From the NCBI GenBank assembly GCA_963975935.1, contig CAXBIQ010000013.1, positions 1 to 64,000 on the forward strand: a stretch of DNA of 64,000 bases, given 5' to 3'. The notes under the pieces were generated by a model. That model saw only the letters and a program-made list of their open reading frames with translations. It did no database searches and was not told where the DNA came from. This document shows positions 52,371-61,348 of this stretch, piece after piece. The stretch is from Planktosalinus sp963975935. GTDB taxonomy: Bacteria; Bacteroidota; Bacteroidia; Flavobacteriales; Flavobacteriaceae. Both the position numbers and the translations under genes were made by a program. How positions within the stretch are numbered: the stretch's first letter is position 1; each line of letters opens with the position of its first letter.

Positions 52371-53435
52371 ATGGCAGGAAATACAATTGGCACGCTATTT
52401 AAATTAACCACCTTTGGGGAGTCTCATGGAGCATCAATCGGCGGTATTCTTGAAGGGTGTCCTGCCGGATTAATATTGGATTTTGAAGCCGTGCAGGCAG
52501 AAATGCAGCGCAGAAAACCCGGTCAGTCCAAAATTGTCACACAGCGTAAGGAAGAAGATGAAGTTCAATTTTTAAGCGGTATTTTTGAAGGAAAAACCAC
52601 CGGAACACCCATAGGATTTCATATTAAAAATACCAACCAGAAATCTAAGGATTACTCTCATAACAAAGACGTTTACCGCCCCTCACATGCAGACTTTACA
52701 TATGACAAAAAATATGGCTTACGGGATTTCCGCGGGGGAGGGAGATCTTCAGCCCGTGAAACAGCAAGCTGGGTCGTGGGTGGTGCTTTAGCAAAACAAC
52801 TCCTTGCTGATATTAAAATATACGCTTTTGTTTCATCTGTGGGTGATATTTTTATCGATAAACCCTATCAGGATTTGGATTTTTCCAAAATCGAAAGCAA
52901 TAACGTGCGCTGTCCCGATACAGCAACGGCAGAAAAGATGGAACAATACATCAAACAAATCAAAAAGGATGGAGATACAGTGGGAGGCACCATTACCTGT
53001 GTTATTAAAAATGTACCCATAGGTTTAGGCGAACCTGTTTTTGAGAAATTACATGCCCAATTGGGCAAAGCCATGCTTTCCATCAATGCAGTAAAGGGTT
53101 TTGAATATGGAAGTGGTTTTTGTGGTGCCAGAATGAAAGGCAGTGAACACAATGATCTTTTTGAAAAGGATGGTACTACCCAAACAAATTTAAGTGGTGG
53201 TGTTCAGGGAGGCATAAGCAATGGAATGGATATTTATTTCAGGGTTGCTTTCAAGCCGGTTGCGACCCTTATGAAAACCCAGGAAACCATTGACAATACC
53301 GGAAACCAGCGGGAAATTAAAGGCAAAGGACGTCATGATCCATGTGTTGTGCCCAGGGCTGTGCCCATTGTGGAAGCTATGGCGGCAATGGTATTGGCAG
53401 ATTTTTATTTACTGAACAAAGTATCCAGGATTTAA
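52371..53435 (+). CDS. aroC: Chorismate synthase
   Basis: The FMN-dependent last enzyme of the shikimate pathway, converting EPSP to chorismate. From the ATG at 52371 it is 354 residues, the normal length. The frame is open back to 52203, but that extension is rich in Phe, Leu and Cys, unlike any AroC, and contains the predicted promoter. Signatures are GESHGASIGGILEGCPAG near the start, RPSHADFTYDKKYGLRDFRGGGRSSARET and GGISNGMDIYFRVAFKPVAT. It diverges from lpxH and precedes the symporter gene by 20 bp. Confidence 0.96.
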   Translation: MAGNTIGTLFKLTTFGESHGASIGGILEGCPAGLILDFEAVQAEMQRRKPGQSKIVTQRKEEDEVQFLSGIFEGKTTGTPIGFHIKNTNQKSKDYSHNKDVYRPSHADFTYDKKYGLRDFRGGGRSSARETASWVVGGALAKQLLADIKIYAFVSSVGDIFIDKPYQDLDFSKIESNNVRCPDTATAEKMEQYIKQIKKDGDTVGGTITCVIKNVPIGLGEPVFEKLHAQLGKAMLSINAVKGFEYGSGFCGARMKGSEHNDLFEKDGTTQTNLSGGVQGGISNGMDIYFRVAFKPVATLMKTQETIDNTGNQREIKGKGRHDPCVVPRAVPIVEAMAAMVLADFYLLNKVSRI

Positions 53436-53455
53436 TAAAATAAATGATTTTATAG

Positions 53456-54904
53456 ATGAGAAAACTTGCACTACACTGGAAAATTATAATCGGGATGGTT
53501 CTCGGTATCATATGGGCTCTTATATCCAGTTCTATGGGTTGGAGTGCTTTTACTGTTAACTGGATAGATCCGTTTGGAACAATTTTCATTAATTTATTGA
53601 AGTTAATTGCAGTTCCTTTGGTATTGTTTTCCATTATCAGTGGTGTGGCAAACATAGGAGATCCGGCCAGTCTGGGCAGGATGGGAGGGAAGACCCTTTT
53701 GATTTACCTGATTACCACGGTAGCGGCTATTTCGCTTGGTTTGTTGTTGGTCAATACGGTGAAACCCGGAAAATTAATTGATGATCAAAGCCGCATTGAC
53801 AATAGGATTAGTTATGAAATATGGGCTTCAGACCAGGGATATGAAATAAAAGACGGAATTAATTATCTTCAGGACCCTGCATTCTTTGAACGGGCAAGGG
53901 AAATTTCTGATTTGACCCGCAGTGAGCTCAAAGAAGCCTCCGTTTCAGATAAGCTTGAAACAGCCACAAAACAAAAAGAAACTACCCCGTTACAGCCCTT
54001 GGTTGACATTGTGCCTGAAAACTTTTTTCACTCTTTGTCAAATAATGGCTTAATGCTTCAAATTATATTCTTTGCCATCTTTTTTGGGATGTGCTTGTTG
54101 TTTATTCCCGGCGACAAGGCAAAACCCCTCATTTCCTTGGTAGACAGTGCCATGGAAGTTTTTCTTAAAATGGTCGATCTTGTAATGCAGGCCGCGCCGT
54201 TTTTTGTTTTTGCTTTACTTGCAGGAGTGGTAAGTAAAATGGCAGGAGATGATATTGGAAAAGTAATAGAAATTTTTAAAGGATTGAGTTGGTACACGCT
54301 TACTGTGTTGGGCGGTTTGTTACTGATGATTTTTATTGTCTACCCGTTAATTTTAAAAGTTTTCGTTAGAAAAATACCGTATGGTGGTTTTTTTAAAGCG
54401 ATGAGTCCTGCACAAACACTGGCCTTTTCCACCTCGAGTAGTGCTGCCACTTTACCTGTAACTATGGAATGTGTTGAAAACAATCTGGGTGTTGATAAGA
54501 AAATTTCAAGTTTTGTATTGCCTATTGGGGCAACGGTTAATATGGACGGAACGAGTTTATATCAAGCCATTGCCGTGGTTTTTTTGGCACAAATGCACAT
54601 GATAGACCTTACCCTTGGCCAACAATTAACCGTTGTTTTAACGGCAACTTTAGCTTCCATAGGATCTGCGGCAGTGCCCAGCGCCGGTTTGGTGATGTTG
54701 ATAATTGTCCTTGACTCTGTAGGATTAAACCCTGCGTGGATTGCCATAATTTTTCCGGTAGACCGCATTTTGGATATGTTCAGGACTGTTGTAAATGTAA
54801 CAGGAGATGCTACGGTTTCTTCCATCATTGCAGACGGAGAGGGAATGTTACATTATGAAGATGCAAAAGACCCTTCAGAAACTTTTGAAATTGAAGAAGA
54901 TTAA
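53456..54904 (+). CDS. Dicarboxylate/amino acid:cation symporter (SDF family)
   Basis: A 482-residue inner-membrane symporter of the DAACS/GltP family. The serine-rich hairpin motif FSTSSSAATLPVT and the GATVNMDGTSLYQ motif near residue 360, and PSAGLVMLIIVL after them, form the substrate and sodium site. An insertion of about 90 mostly polar residues (from about 103 to 195) separates early helices and is longer than in GltP; it also occurs in other Bacteroidota members. The substrate could be glutamate, aspartate or C4-dicarboxylates. It is probably read with aroC and ends in a terminator. Confidence 0.93.
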   Translation: MRKLALHWKIIIGMVLGIIWALISSSMGWSAFTVNWIDPFGTIFINLLKLIAVPLVLFSIISGVANIGDPASLGRMGGKTLLIYLITTVAAISLGLLLVNTVKPGKLIDDQSRIDNRISYEIWASDQGYEIKDGINYLQDPAFFERAREISDLTRSELKEASVSDKLETATKQKETTPLQPLVDIVPENFFHSLSNNGLMLQIIFFAIFFGMCLLFIPGDKAKPLISLVDSAMEVFLKMVDLVMQAAPFFVFALLAGVVSKMAGDDIGKVIEIFKGLSWYTLTVLGGLLLMIFIVYPLILKVFVRKIPYGGFFKAMSPAQTLAFSTSSSAATLPVTMECVENNLGVDKKISSFVLPIGATVNMDGTSLYQAIAVVFLAQMHMIDLTLGQQLTVVLTATLASIGSAAVPSAGLVMLIIVLDSVGLNPAWIAIIFPVDRILDMFRTVVNVTGDATVSSIIADGEGMLHYEDAKDPSETFEIEED

Positions 54905-54911
54905 AATAAAA

Positions 54912-54936
54912 AAAGCCTGCTTTAATAGCAGGCTTT
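54912..54936. terminator. Intrinsic terminator between convergent genes
   Basis: AAAGCCTGCT (54912-54921), loop TTAAT, AGCAGGCTTT (54927-54936). The preceding A-tract gives the stronger T-run to the minus-strand DUF4476 gene. Confidence 0.85.
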
Positions 54937-54940
54937 AGAT

Positions 54941-55834
54941 TTATCTCCTTCTGGCAATATAGAGGTTTAATTCTTCTGTGGAATCTTCCCATTCAAATGC
55001 CTGCGACACCTTAAAATAGTTTCCAATATCATAGGTGTAATCGAAAGCAAATTTTGCAAATTCAAGTTTTGTTTCTTCCCATTCCATCACCTGAACCAAA
55101 TCACGCACCTGGTCTGCAAACAAGCAATTTGATGAAACAATTTGCTTTGCCAGGCTAAGACGGGTTTCATCCCAATCTTTTGATTGTATGGTTCTTTTGG
55201 CTTCATTGAAGTCAGCCTGTTCCATGGGCCAGGGACATCCCACAGGTCCTCCATAACCTTGCATAATGTAATGATCCTGATGAGAACCTCCTGAGACAAC
55301 GGTGGTGGTTTCTTCATAGTAGTCCATATTATCATTGACATTTACATTCACACTGACTCCGGCTCCTCCAATATTTACATCCATATTCATGCCACCCATA
55401 TTGCCAATTGAATTAACGCGGGTCGTTACAGTTTCAGCATAAACAGGTTCTGTAACAACGGTTCCAATTACGCGCTGGTTGGGAATTTCAACGTAAACAT
55501 CAGGAAGGGGAACAGCAGAAAACATACGTAATTTTAACTTCCCTTTTTTGTCAATAACCCGATAGGTAATTTCAGCAGATTGCTCCGGCATGTAAAGATT
55601 GCTTTCAAGTATTCCTTTGTCAGGACTTTCAAATACAAGCTTTGCACTGTAAACGGGTGCGTGTAAATTGGTTACCAATACATTGGATTCGGGAAATTCA
55701 TGTTGCTGAATATTGTTCAAAAACAAAGTGAATTTTGAATTATCCTCTGTAAAAATAATAACATTGTAGTTTAACTGTGCAGAGGCTATAGCCGCAAAAA
55801 ATAATGCGATTGCACTTAAAGTAATTGTTTTCAT
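54941..55834 (-). CDS. DUF4476 domain exported protein
   Basis: A 297-residue exported protein. The ATG at 55834 puts a proper signal peptide at the start (IALFFAAIASAQ); a longer frame adds 16 residues in front. The N-terminal part is beta-rich. A Gly/Asn/Val-rich linker (GGMNMDVNIGGAGVSVNVNVN) lies near residues 155-180. The C-terminal 90 residues form the helical DUF4476 domain (MEQADFNEAKRTIQSKDWDETRLSLAKQ, with repeated W-[DE]-x-T/S). Function is unknown in the family. It is a single gene, convergent with the symporter. Confidence 0.88.
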   Translation of the reverse strand: MKTITLSAIALFFAAIASAQLNYNVIIFTEDNSKFTLFLNNIQQHEFPESNVLVTNLHAPVYSAKLVFESPDKGILESNLYMPEQSAEITYRVIDKKGKLKLRMFSAVPLPDVYVEIPNQRVIGTVVTEPVYAETVTTRVNSIGNMGGMNMDVNIGGAGVSVNVNVNDNMDYYEETTTVVSGGSHQDHYIMQGYGGPVGCPWPMEQADFNEAKRTIQSKDWDETRLSLAKQIVSSNCLFADQVRDLVQVMEWEETKLEFAKFAFDYTYDIGNYFKVSQAFEWEDSTEELNLYIARRR

Positions 55835-56050
55835 AATATAGGTTTTTAGTTCTTTTTTTGGGTGTAACAAATGTAATGCCATTTATAGTATTTGATTAAT
55901 ATTAAGTAGATATTTACATTGCAATAATACTAAAAATATTGATTCACAGTATATTAAATTTTTTGGGTATAGTTTTTTTGAAAAAAAAATATTATCTTTA
56001 ATTTCATATTTAATTAACTTTAAGTATACATTACTATCCCCTTGACTTTT

Positions 56051-56058
56051 TAAATTTG
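56051..56058 (+). promoter_or_regulatory. Predicted -7 element TAAATTTG
   Basis: A perfect TAnnTTTG element 26 bases before the ATG at 56084, at the end of a 249-bp AT-rich gap. No convincing -33 element is seen. Confidence 0.4.
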
Positions 56059-56083
56059 AGACCCAAATATCAAAGCGCTACTT

Positions 56084-56971
56084 ATGCATAATTTTAAAAT
56101 TATGCGATTAATTATTTCTATTTTCTTCGTTTTATGCGCTATTAATGGCTTCAGTCAGGTAGGCATCAATACCACAACACCAAGTGCAGCTTCTGTAATT
56201 GATATACAGAGTTCGAATGGAACCAACTTTGGCGGCTTTTTACCCCCAAGGGTCGATCTTGCAGAACGGGATTTGATACCTGTTACCGCTGCAGATGAGG
56301 GCATGCTTGTATATGTCATTAATCCGCCCAACAGCCAACTCCAGATTTGGGATGGTACTGCCTGGCGAACACTTTTTCCGCAGAGTGTTGAGTTTTCTGC
56401 TGTATTGGCGGGGTGGGAGGTTTTGGGAGTTGGTGGTTTTGGACCAAATCCTTTTGATGCTACTAATACAAATGCAAGTGTTACTGTTGGTGGTTTAACA
56501 CGAGGAATTGGTCTTACAATAAGCGGTGGTGGTTCAGATGATTCTTGGGGTGCGGATGGTTGGTTTGTAGTTGGCCCTGTACAAACACAAGCAATATCAA
56601 TTGCAAATGACAAATATTTAACATTCACAATTAATCCAAATTTTGGAGTAAATGTTTCTTTGAGTGCCATTCAACCCTATAATATAAGACGCTCGGCAAC
56701 TGGGCCCACCACAGGAATTTGGCAGTATAGTATTGACGGTACTAACTTTTTTGATATTGGAACTTCAATTACATGGGGAGTTGATACCAGTGGGACTGGA
56801 AATCCGCAAACGGAAATAGATCTAAGCGGTATAACAGACCTTCAAAACTTGACTTCTGCAACAACGGTAACATTTAGGATAGTTAACTGGGGAGCATCTG
56901 GAGCAGGGGGTACTTGGTACTTCAATAACATCAATGGAGATGATTTGATAATTCGAGGAAATTTGAATTGA
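56084..56971 (+). CDS. Secreted protein with Bacteroidota surface-protein N-terminus
   Basis: A 295-residue exported protein of unknown function. The signal peptide ends near VLCAINGFSQ. The mature start VGINTTTPSAASVIDIQSSNG followed by GGFLPPRV and DEGMLVYVINPPNSQLQIWDGTAWR is a motif set common at the start of flavobacterial surface proteins that resemble phage tail-fibre shafts. The remainder is a beta-sandwich-like domain. No T9SS sorting domain is seen at the C-terminus. The start may be 56084 or the ATG at 56102; both lie within a 20-bp palindrome. It converges with the DCC gene, two bases away. Confidence 0.75.
   Translation: MHNFKIMRLIISIFFVLCAINGFSQVGINTTTPSAASVIDIQSSNGTNFGGFLPPRVDLAERDLIPVTAADEGMLVYVINPPNSQLQIWDGTAWRTLFPQSVEFSAVLAGWEVLGVGGFGPNPFDATNTNASVTVGGLTRGIGLTISGGGSDDSWGADGWFVVGPVQTQAISIANDKYLTFTINPNFGVNVSLSAIQPYNIRRSATGPTTGIWQYSIDGTNFFDIGTSITWGVDTSGTGNPQTEIDLSGITDLQNLTSATTVTFRIVNWGASGAGGTWYFNNINGDDLIIRGNLN
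56086..56105. promoter_or_regulatory. 20-bp perfect palindrome at the start codon
   Basis: GCATAATTTTAAAATTATGC is its own reverse complement and spans both possible start codons of the secreted protein. It could be an operator, or a chance result of AT-rich coding sequence. Confidence 0.4.
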
Positions 56972-56973
56972 TT

Positions 56974-57378
56974 TTACAAAAACTTCGATTTCAACTCCGG
57001 TGTGGGAATCATACAATTGTCTTTTTTACCAAACCATTTGTAACGGTTTTTTGCAATGATGTCATAAACCCAGTTTCTGAAAAATGCAGGTAAAATAATA
57101 AAACCATAAAGCAGGGGGTAACCTCCTTTTAAATGTTTCGCAATTTTGAGTGCGGCGGTAGATTTTACACTGAATTTGTTTTCTTCAATCAGTATAATCG
57201 AATCTGTCTTTGAGGTGTCAATATTATATTTCTGGATTAATTTCTCTCCTTCATCAGATTGAATCGCCGCAAAACGAAAAACATCTTTCTTGTCCCTTTT
57301 GATGATAAATACAACAGAGTTGTTACAGAGATTACAAACCCCGTCAAACAAGATTATTTTTTTAGTCTCGGCATTCAT
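56974..57378 (-). CDS. DCC family thiol-disulfide oxidoreductase-like protein (DUF393)
   Basis: A 134-residue protein of the DCC family, named for its conserved Asp and two Cys: here D12, C15 and C18 in LFDGVCNLCNNSV. The fold is thought to be thioredoxin-like, but a redox activity is not proven for most members. A hydrophobic stretch near residue 85-100 (YPLLYGFIILPAFFRNWVYD) is typical. Its start overlaps the stop of mutS2 by four bases (ATGA), so the two are translationally coupled. Confidence 0.92.
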   Translation of the reverse strand: MNAETKKIILFDGVCNLCNNSVVFIIKRDKKDVFRFAAIQSDEGEKLIQKYNIDTSKTDSIILIEENKFSVKSTAALKIAKHLKGGYPLLYGFIILPAFFRNWVYDIIAKNRYKWFGKKDNCMIPTPELKSKFL

Positions 57379-59558
57379 TTTTTGGATGGCTTTTTACGTT
57401 CTACAAATTCAAGTTCGTCAAGGCTTACATTTGTTGTAAAGATACCATAATTTACAATGGCCTTGTTTTTTTCAATGGTGTCTATCGTTCCCAGAGCTTT
57501 TCCATTTTGCATTCTCACTTTATCGCCCACTTTTAGCTCCATTTTAGGCTTGTTCTCTTCCTTTTTTTTCTGAACCGCTTTTTCTTTCTTTTTCTCTTTT
57601 CTGATTACTGATACTTTTTGTTCAACCTCTTTTTCAACTTGCTTCTCCTTGGCTTTTACTTCTTTTTTTACTTTTAAAGGCTCTTTTTTTCTTTTGGAAT
57701 TTTCAACTGCAATGAGTTTCATAAATTCATCCATGAGTTGTTTTTTTCGGTTGTTGTTAAAATAGGTTTCCGCAAGACTATCGATTTTCTTTCCTAAATA
57801 GATAAGCTTTTGATTGCTGTCATACAACTCCTGATAACTTTCCAGTTTGTTTTGAATTTTTGCATTGATTTCTTCCAGTTGCTTGCTTTCTGATTTAGCT
57901 TTAACCTCTTCGCTCTTTAATGATTCAGAGGTTTTTCTGAGTTTTGCACGTTCCTTTTGAAGGTCAGCAATGGTTTTATCAAAACGCACTTTACTGCGTT
58001 CGATTTTCTTTTTTGCTTTGTTGATTAAACTGTAAGGAATCCCATTTTTTTGTGCCACTTCAAAGGTAAAAGAACTCCCGGCTTCACCAAGATAAAGCTT
58101 ATAGAGCGGTTGCAGTGTTTTTTGGTCGAACTGCATATTGGCATTGATTGCATAGGGCAATTCATTTGCCAGCATTTTCAGGTTGGTATAATGGGTGGTT
58201 ATGATGCCAAAGGCTTCCCTTTCATAGAAAACTTCCAGAAAGGTTTCGGCCAGTGCACCTCCCAGTTCCGGGTCGCTTCCGGTACCGAATTCGTCAATTA
58301 AAAAGAGCGTTTTGTCATTGCATTTTTTTAAAAACCGGTTCATCATTTTTAAACGATAACTGTAAGTACTCAAATGATTTTCAATGGATTGGTTGTCACC
58401 AATATCTGTCAAAATACGATCAAAAAAGCAGGCTTCGCTTTTCGGGTTCACCGGAATCAACATACCGCTCTGCAGCATCACCTGAAGCAAACCTACTGTT
58501 TTAAGCGTGATACTTTTACCCCCGGCATTGGGACCTGAAATGACGATAATGCGTTTTTCAGGATGTAATTCTATGGATTGGGGAAATGTTTTTGTTTTTG
58601 TTTTCAAATTGCTCAAATACAAAATAGGGTGGTAGGCATCCTGAAAGTGAAATTGCTTTTCATCTGAAATGGTGGGAAGCACTGCCTGTATGCTCTTTGC
58701 ATATTTTGCCTTTGCCGCGATGATGTCAATGGAAATGAGATACTCTTGGTATGCGGCCAAATCTTCTCTGTATGGACGCATAAAGTTTGTAAGTTTTTTG
58801 AGTATTTTTTTTATTTCTTCATCTTCATCAAACAAGAGGTTGTGCAATTCTCTGGAGTAATTTAGGGTAGCAATGGGCTCGATAAAAACGATGCTTCCGG
58901 TTTTGGAACTTCCCATCACCGCACCTTTTACTTTTTTGCGGTGCATTGCTTTCACAGCAAGTACCCTGCGGTTATCAATGAATGATTCTTTGATTTCGTC
59001 AAGATAATCTTGTGATGCCGCTTGTGAGAGGGCTGACGTGAAAGAAGAATTTATTTTGGCTTTCATTCCGTTTAAGGAACGCCTTATGTTTTGCAACTCC
59101 GGGGTGGCATCATCTTTTATTTCACCATAACGGTCAATAATAAGGTGAATCGCGCCTTCAATTTCTTTTATATAAATTACATTCTCTGATTTTGCATTGA
59201 GATATACATAAAATTCTTTGAACTTTTTAAAGAAAGTGAGTAGCGTTGACGTGCTGTTGCAAAGGCTTGCAATTTTTCTGAAGGAACCCACTTCCAGCAT
59301 ACTGTTTTCAATTTGCAACAAATGCAATTCTTTGGAAACCGGTTCAAATCCATGATTGGGAATGCTATTGTCCCCCTGAAGCGAAGAAGTGTATTCCTCC
59401 ACTTCTTTTAAGGCAATGACGGCGTCTTTTTTTTCTTTAAACGGAATGATTTCCAGTGTTCTGTCGCGGGCGATATCGGTAACGCACAAAGCCGAAATGT
59501 GACTCAATACTTTAGGGAATTCAAGGTCTTGAAGTGTTTTTTGATCAATTTTAATCAT
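57375..59558 (-). CDS. mutS2: MutS2-type DNA-binding ATPase lacking the Smr domain
   Basis: A MutS2-family protein of 727 residues. It has the MutS core and clamp (about 1-300), then the ABC ATPase with Walker A at 342-349 (GPNAGGKS) and Walker B in LFLIDEFGTGSDPELGGAL. A long coiled coil follows (about 510-620) and a Lys/Glu-rich linker (about 620-665). The C-terminus is a small beta domain (VGDKVRMQNGKALGTIDTIEKNKAIVNYG) and a basic tail. The Smr nuclease domain that usually ends MutS2 is missing, so endonuclease activity is not expected. Likely roles are anti-recombination or ribosome rescue, as proposed for other MutS2 proteins. It is coupled to the DCC gene and diverges from ung. Confidence 0.92.
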   Translation of the reverse strand: MIKIDQKTLQDLEFPKVLSHISALCVTDIARDRTLEIIPFKEKKDAVIALKEVEEYTSSLQGDNSIPNHGFEPVSKELHLLQIENSMLEVGSFRKIASLCNSTSTLLTFFKKFKEFYVYLNAKSENVIYIKEIEGAIHLIIDRYGEIKDDATPELQNIRRSLNGMKAKINSSFTSALSQAASQDYLDEIKESFIDNRRVLAVKAMHRKKVKGAVMGSSKTGSIVFIEPIATLNYSRELHNLLFDEDEEIKKILKKLTNFMRPYREDLAAYQEYLISIDIIAAKAKYAKSIQAVLPTISDEKQFHFQDAYHPILYLSNLKTKTKTFPQSIELHPEKRIIVISGPNAGGKSITLKTVGLLQVMLQSGMLIPVNPKSEACFFDRILTDIGDNQSIENHLSTYSYRLKMMNRFLKKCNDKTLFLIDEFGTGSDPELGGALAETFLEVFYEREAFGIITTHYTNLKMLANELPYAINANMQFDQKTLQPLYKLYLGEAGSSFTFEVAQKNGIPYSLINKAKKKIERSKVRFDKTIADLQKERAKLRKTSESLKSEEVKAKSESKQLEEINAKIQNKLESYQELYDSNQKLIYLGKKIDSLAETYFNNNRKKQLMDEFMKLIAVENSKRKKEPLKVKKEVKAKEKQVEKEVEQKVSVIRKEKKKEKAVQKKKEENKPKMELKVGDKVRMQNGKALGTIDTIEKNKAIVNYGIFTTNVSLDELEFVERKKPSKK

Positions 59559-59612
59559 TACCGATTTTCTCTGTATTTTTAAGGTTTGAAATCAAATACA
59601 AAAATAAGCATA

Positions 59613-60278
59613 ATGCAGGTAAAAATTGATGCAAGTTGGCAGGATAAACTAAAAGATGAATTTGAAAAAGAGTATTTTAAAGAATTGGCGCAATTTGTAA
59701 GGGAGGAATACAAATCAAATACCTGTTATCCTCCCGGAAAGCAAATCTTTGCTGCTCTTGACCATACACCATTTGATGAAATTAAAGTCGTTATTTTAGG
59801 CCAGGATCCTTATCATGGCTCAGGGCAGGCAAATGGTTTGTGTTTTTCAGTAAATGACGGAATCCCAAAACCTCCCTCCCTTCAAAATATTTTCAGGGAA
59901 ATAAAAGATGATCTTGCAAAAGATATTCCACAAACCGGAAATTTGGAACGCTGGGCCAATCAGGGTGTTTTTTTGCTCAATGCAACCTTAACAGTGCGTG
60001 CCCATCAGGCCGGAAGCCATCAAAATAAAGGTTGGGAAAAATTTACAGATGCTGTGATTAAAATAATTTCCGAAGAAAAAGAAAACGTCGTGTTTATGTT
60101 ATGGGGGGGATATGCAAAAAACAAGGTAAAATTAATAAATCAAAGAAAGCACCTGATCCTTACTTCCGGTCATCCCTCTCCACTGAGCGCAAATCGCGGC
60201 TACTGGTTTGGAAACAGGCATTTTGGTAAAGCAAATGAATTTTTAGAAAAAAATGGGGAAAGGAAAATAGACTGGTAA
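59613..60278 (+). CDS. ung: Uracil-DNA glycosylase, family 1
   Basis: Removes uracil from DNA to start base-excision repair. From the ATG at 59613 it has 221 residues. The water-activating motif GQDPYHG contains D65, the uracil-binding FSV segment is in GLCFSVNDG, and the C-terminal HPSPLSANRGYWFG carries the catalytic His. The frame can begin at a TTG nine codons earlier, but the MQVKIDASW start fits the family. It diverges from mutS2, placing two DNA-maintenance genes back to back. Confidence 0.96.
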   Translation: MQVKIDASWQDKLKDEFEKEYFKELAQFVREEYKSNTCYPPGKQIFAALDHTPFDEIKVVILGQDPYHGSGQANGLCFSVNDGIPKPPSLQNIFREIKDDLAKDIPQTGNLERWANQGVFLLNATLTVRAHQAGSHQNKGWEKFTDAVIKIISEEKENVVFMLWGGYAKNKVKLINQRKHLILTSGHPSPLSANRGYWFGNRHFGKANEFLEKNGERKIDW

Positions 60279-60311
60279 GCGTGTAAAAAAAATAGTTATT
60301 GGTATTTAAAA

Positions 60312-60419
60312 CTATTCTTCATCAGGGGTTTTAGTCTCTGATACATCATTGCAGCTGAAATGCAACAACAAGAAATTACAAGCAACCAAAGCACCCAGAA
60401 TAAGTAAAATTGTTGTCAT
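60312..60419 (-). CDS. Small single-pass membrane protein, 35 residues
   Basis: A short frame from the ATG at 60419 to a TAG at 60312. The N-terminal 20 residues are hydrophobic (MTTILLILGALVACNFLLLH), followed by FSCNDVS and an acidic/Thr-rich tail ending in DEE. The composition is that of a small membrane protein, with two cysteines at 14 and 23. It fills the gap between ung and the binding-protein gene, which is otherwise empty. I do not know a function; similar tiny membrane ORFs are easily missed by annotation. Confidence 0.6.
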   Translation of the reverse strand: MTTILLILGALVACNFLLLHFSCNDVSETKTPDEE

Positions 60420-60487
60420 AATGGTTAGATTATTTTCTATATAGATGACAAATTTTAAATAAGGTTGCGTGAACAGTTATATTTTTT

Positions 60488-61342
60488 TCAAAAATTAAAT
60501 AAAAATTCTTCGCTTTTTTTTCGCGAAGTAACCAATTCAAGGTTTAAGAGTTGCTTCTGTATTTCATTTAGGTCTGATGTTTTAAGCTGATGTTGGCTCC
60601 ATTCTGTCAACGAGAGCCATTCACGAACATCTTCCAGTTTTTGATTGTATCGCTCTGAAATCATTTTATCGATTTCGGGGATTCGTTTGAAATTATTGGT
60701 TTCAGCATTGATGGCATCCAAAATTATCTTTACGGTTTCAGGTTCGCTTTCCAATACATCATTTCTCACAGCTATCACAAAACATGGCCAGGGGGTAGGG
60801 CAGTTATCCAACCGGCGAAAGATGCCGTTGTCAACGTAAGGCTTGGTCGTAAACTTTTCCCACATAAAATAATCTGCCTGTCCGTTGGGCAATGCATTTA
60901 AAGCTCCTTCAAGATCACTGATTTCTTCAAATTTAAGGTCTTTTTTGGTGTCCCACCCCAGGTTTTGGGCATTGATATAAGCCATTAAATGTGAACCGGA
61001 GCCGTACCTACTAATTGCTGCTTTGGTTCCTTTAAGTTGATTTATATTTTGGTATTCAGAATTTGCAGCTACATGAATGCCCCAAATGAGCGGCGATTCC
61101 ACAAAGACCTGTACGATTTTAGCATCATTACCTTCAATAATATCCCTTACGATTCCTTCAGTAAGGATAATAGCCATGTCTATTTCTTTGTCACGCAGAG
61201 CGTTGTTCATTTGGCCGGTTCCTCCATAGTAATCTTTCCAGCGCAGGTCAATACCTTGTTTTTGACAGGTTTTGTTTTTAAGTAGCAGGTACCAGGGAAG
61301 GTTAAAATGTTCTGGAACGCCGCCAATTTTAAAGTTTTTCAT
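60488..61342 (-). CDS. Periplasmic-binding-fold protein without signal peptide (Ca3427/NMT1-like)
   Basis: A 284-residue protein with the type 2 periplasmic-binding-protein fold of the NMT1/SsuA group (KIGGVPEHFNLPWYLLLKN, then GTGQMNNALRDKEIDMAIILTEGIV). It starts directly with the first beta strand, so there is neither signal peptide nor lipobox and it should be cytosolic. That and the sequence pattern recall the Ca3427-like proteins described in Candida and bacteria. No ABC permease or ATPase gene is near. It follows a nucleoside phosphorylase gene by six bases, hinting at a nucleoside, nucleobase or thiamine-precursor ligand. The ligand is not known. Confidence 0.82.
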   Translation of the reverse strand: MKNFKIGGVPEHFNLPWYLLLKNKTCQKQGIDLRWKDYYGGTGQMNNALRDKEIDMAIILTEGIVRDIIEGNDAKIVQVFVESPLIWGIHVAANSEYQNINQLKGTKAAISRYGSGSHLMAYINAQNLGWDTKKDLKFEEISDLEGALNALPNGQADYFMWEKFTTKPYVDNGIFRRLDNCPTPWPCFVIAVRNDVLESEPETVKIILDAINAETNNFKRIPEIDKMISERYNQKLEDVREWLSLTEWSQHQLKTSDLNEIQKQLLNLELVTSRKKSEEFLFNF

Positions 61343-61348
61343 GTAGGC

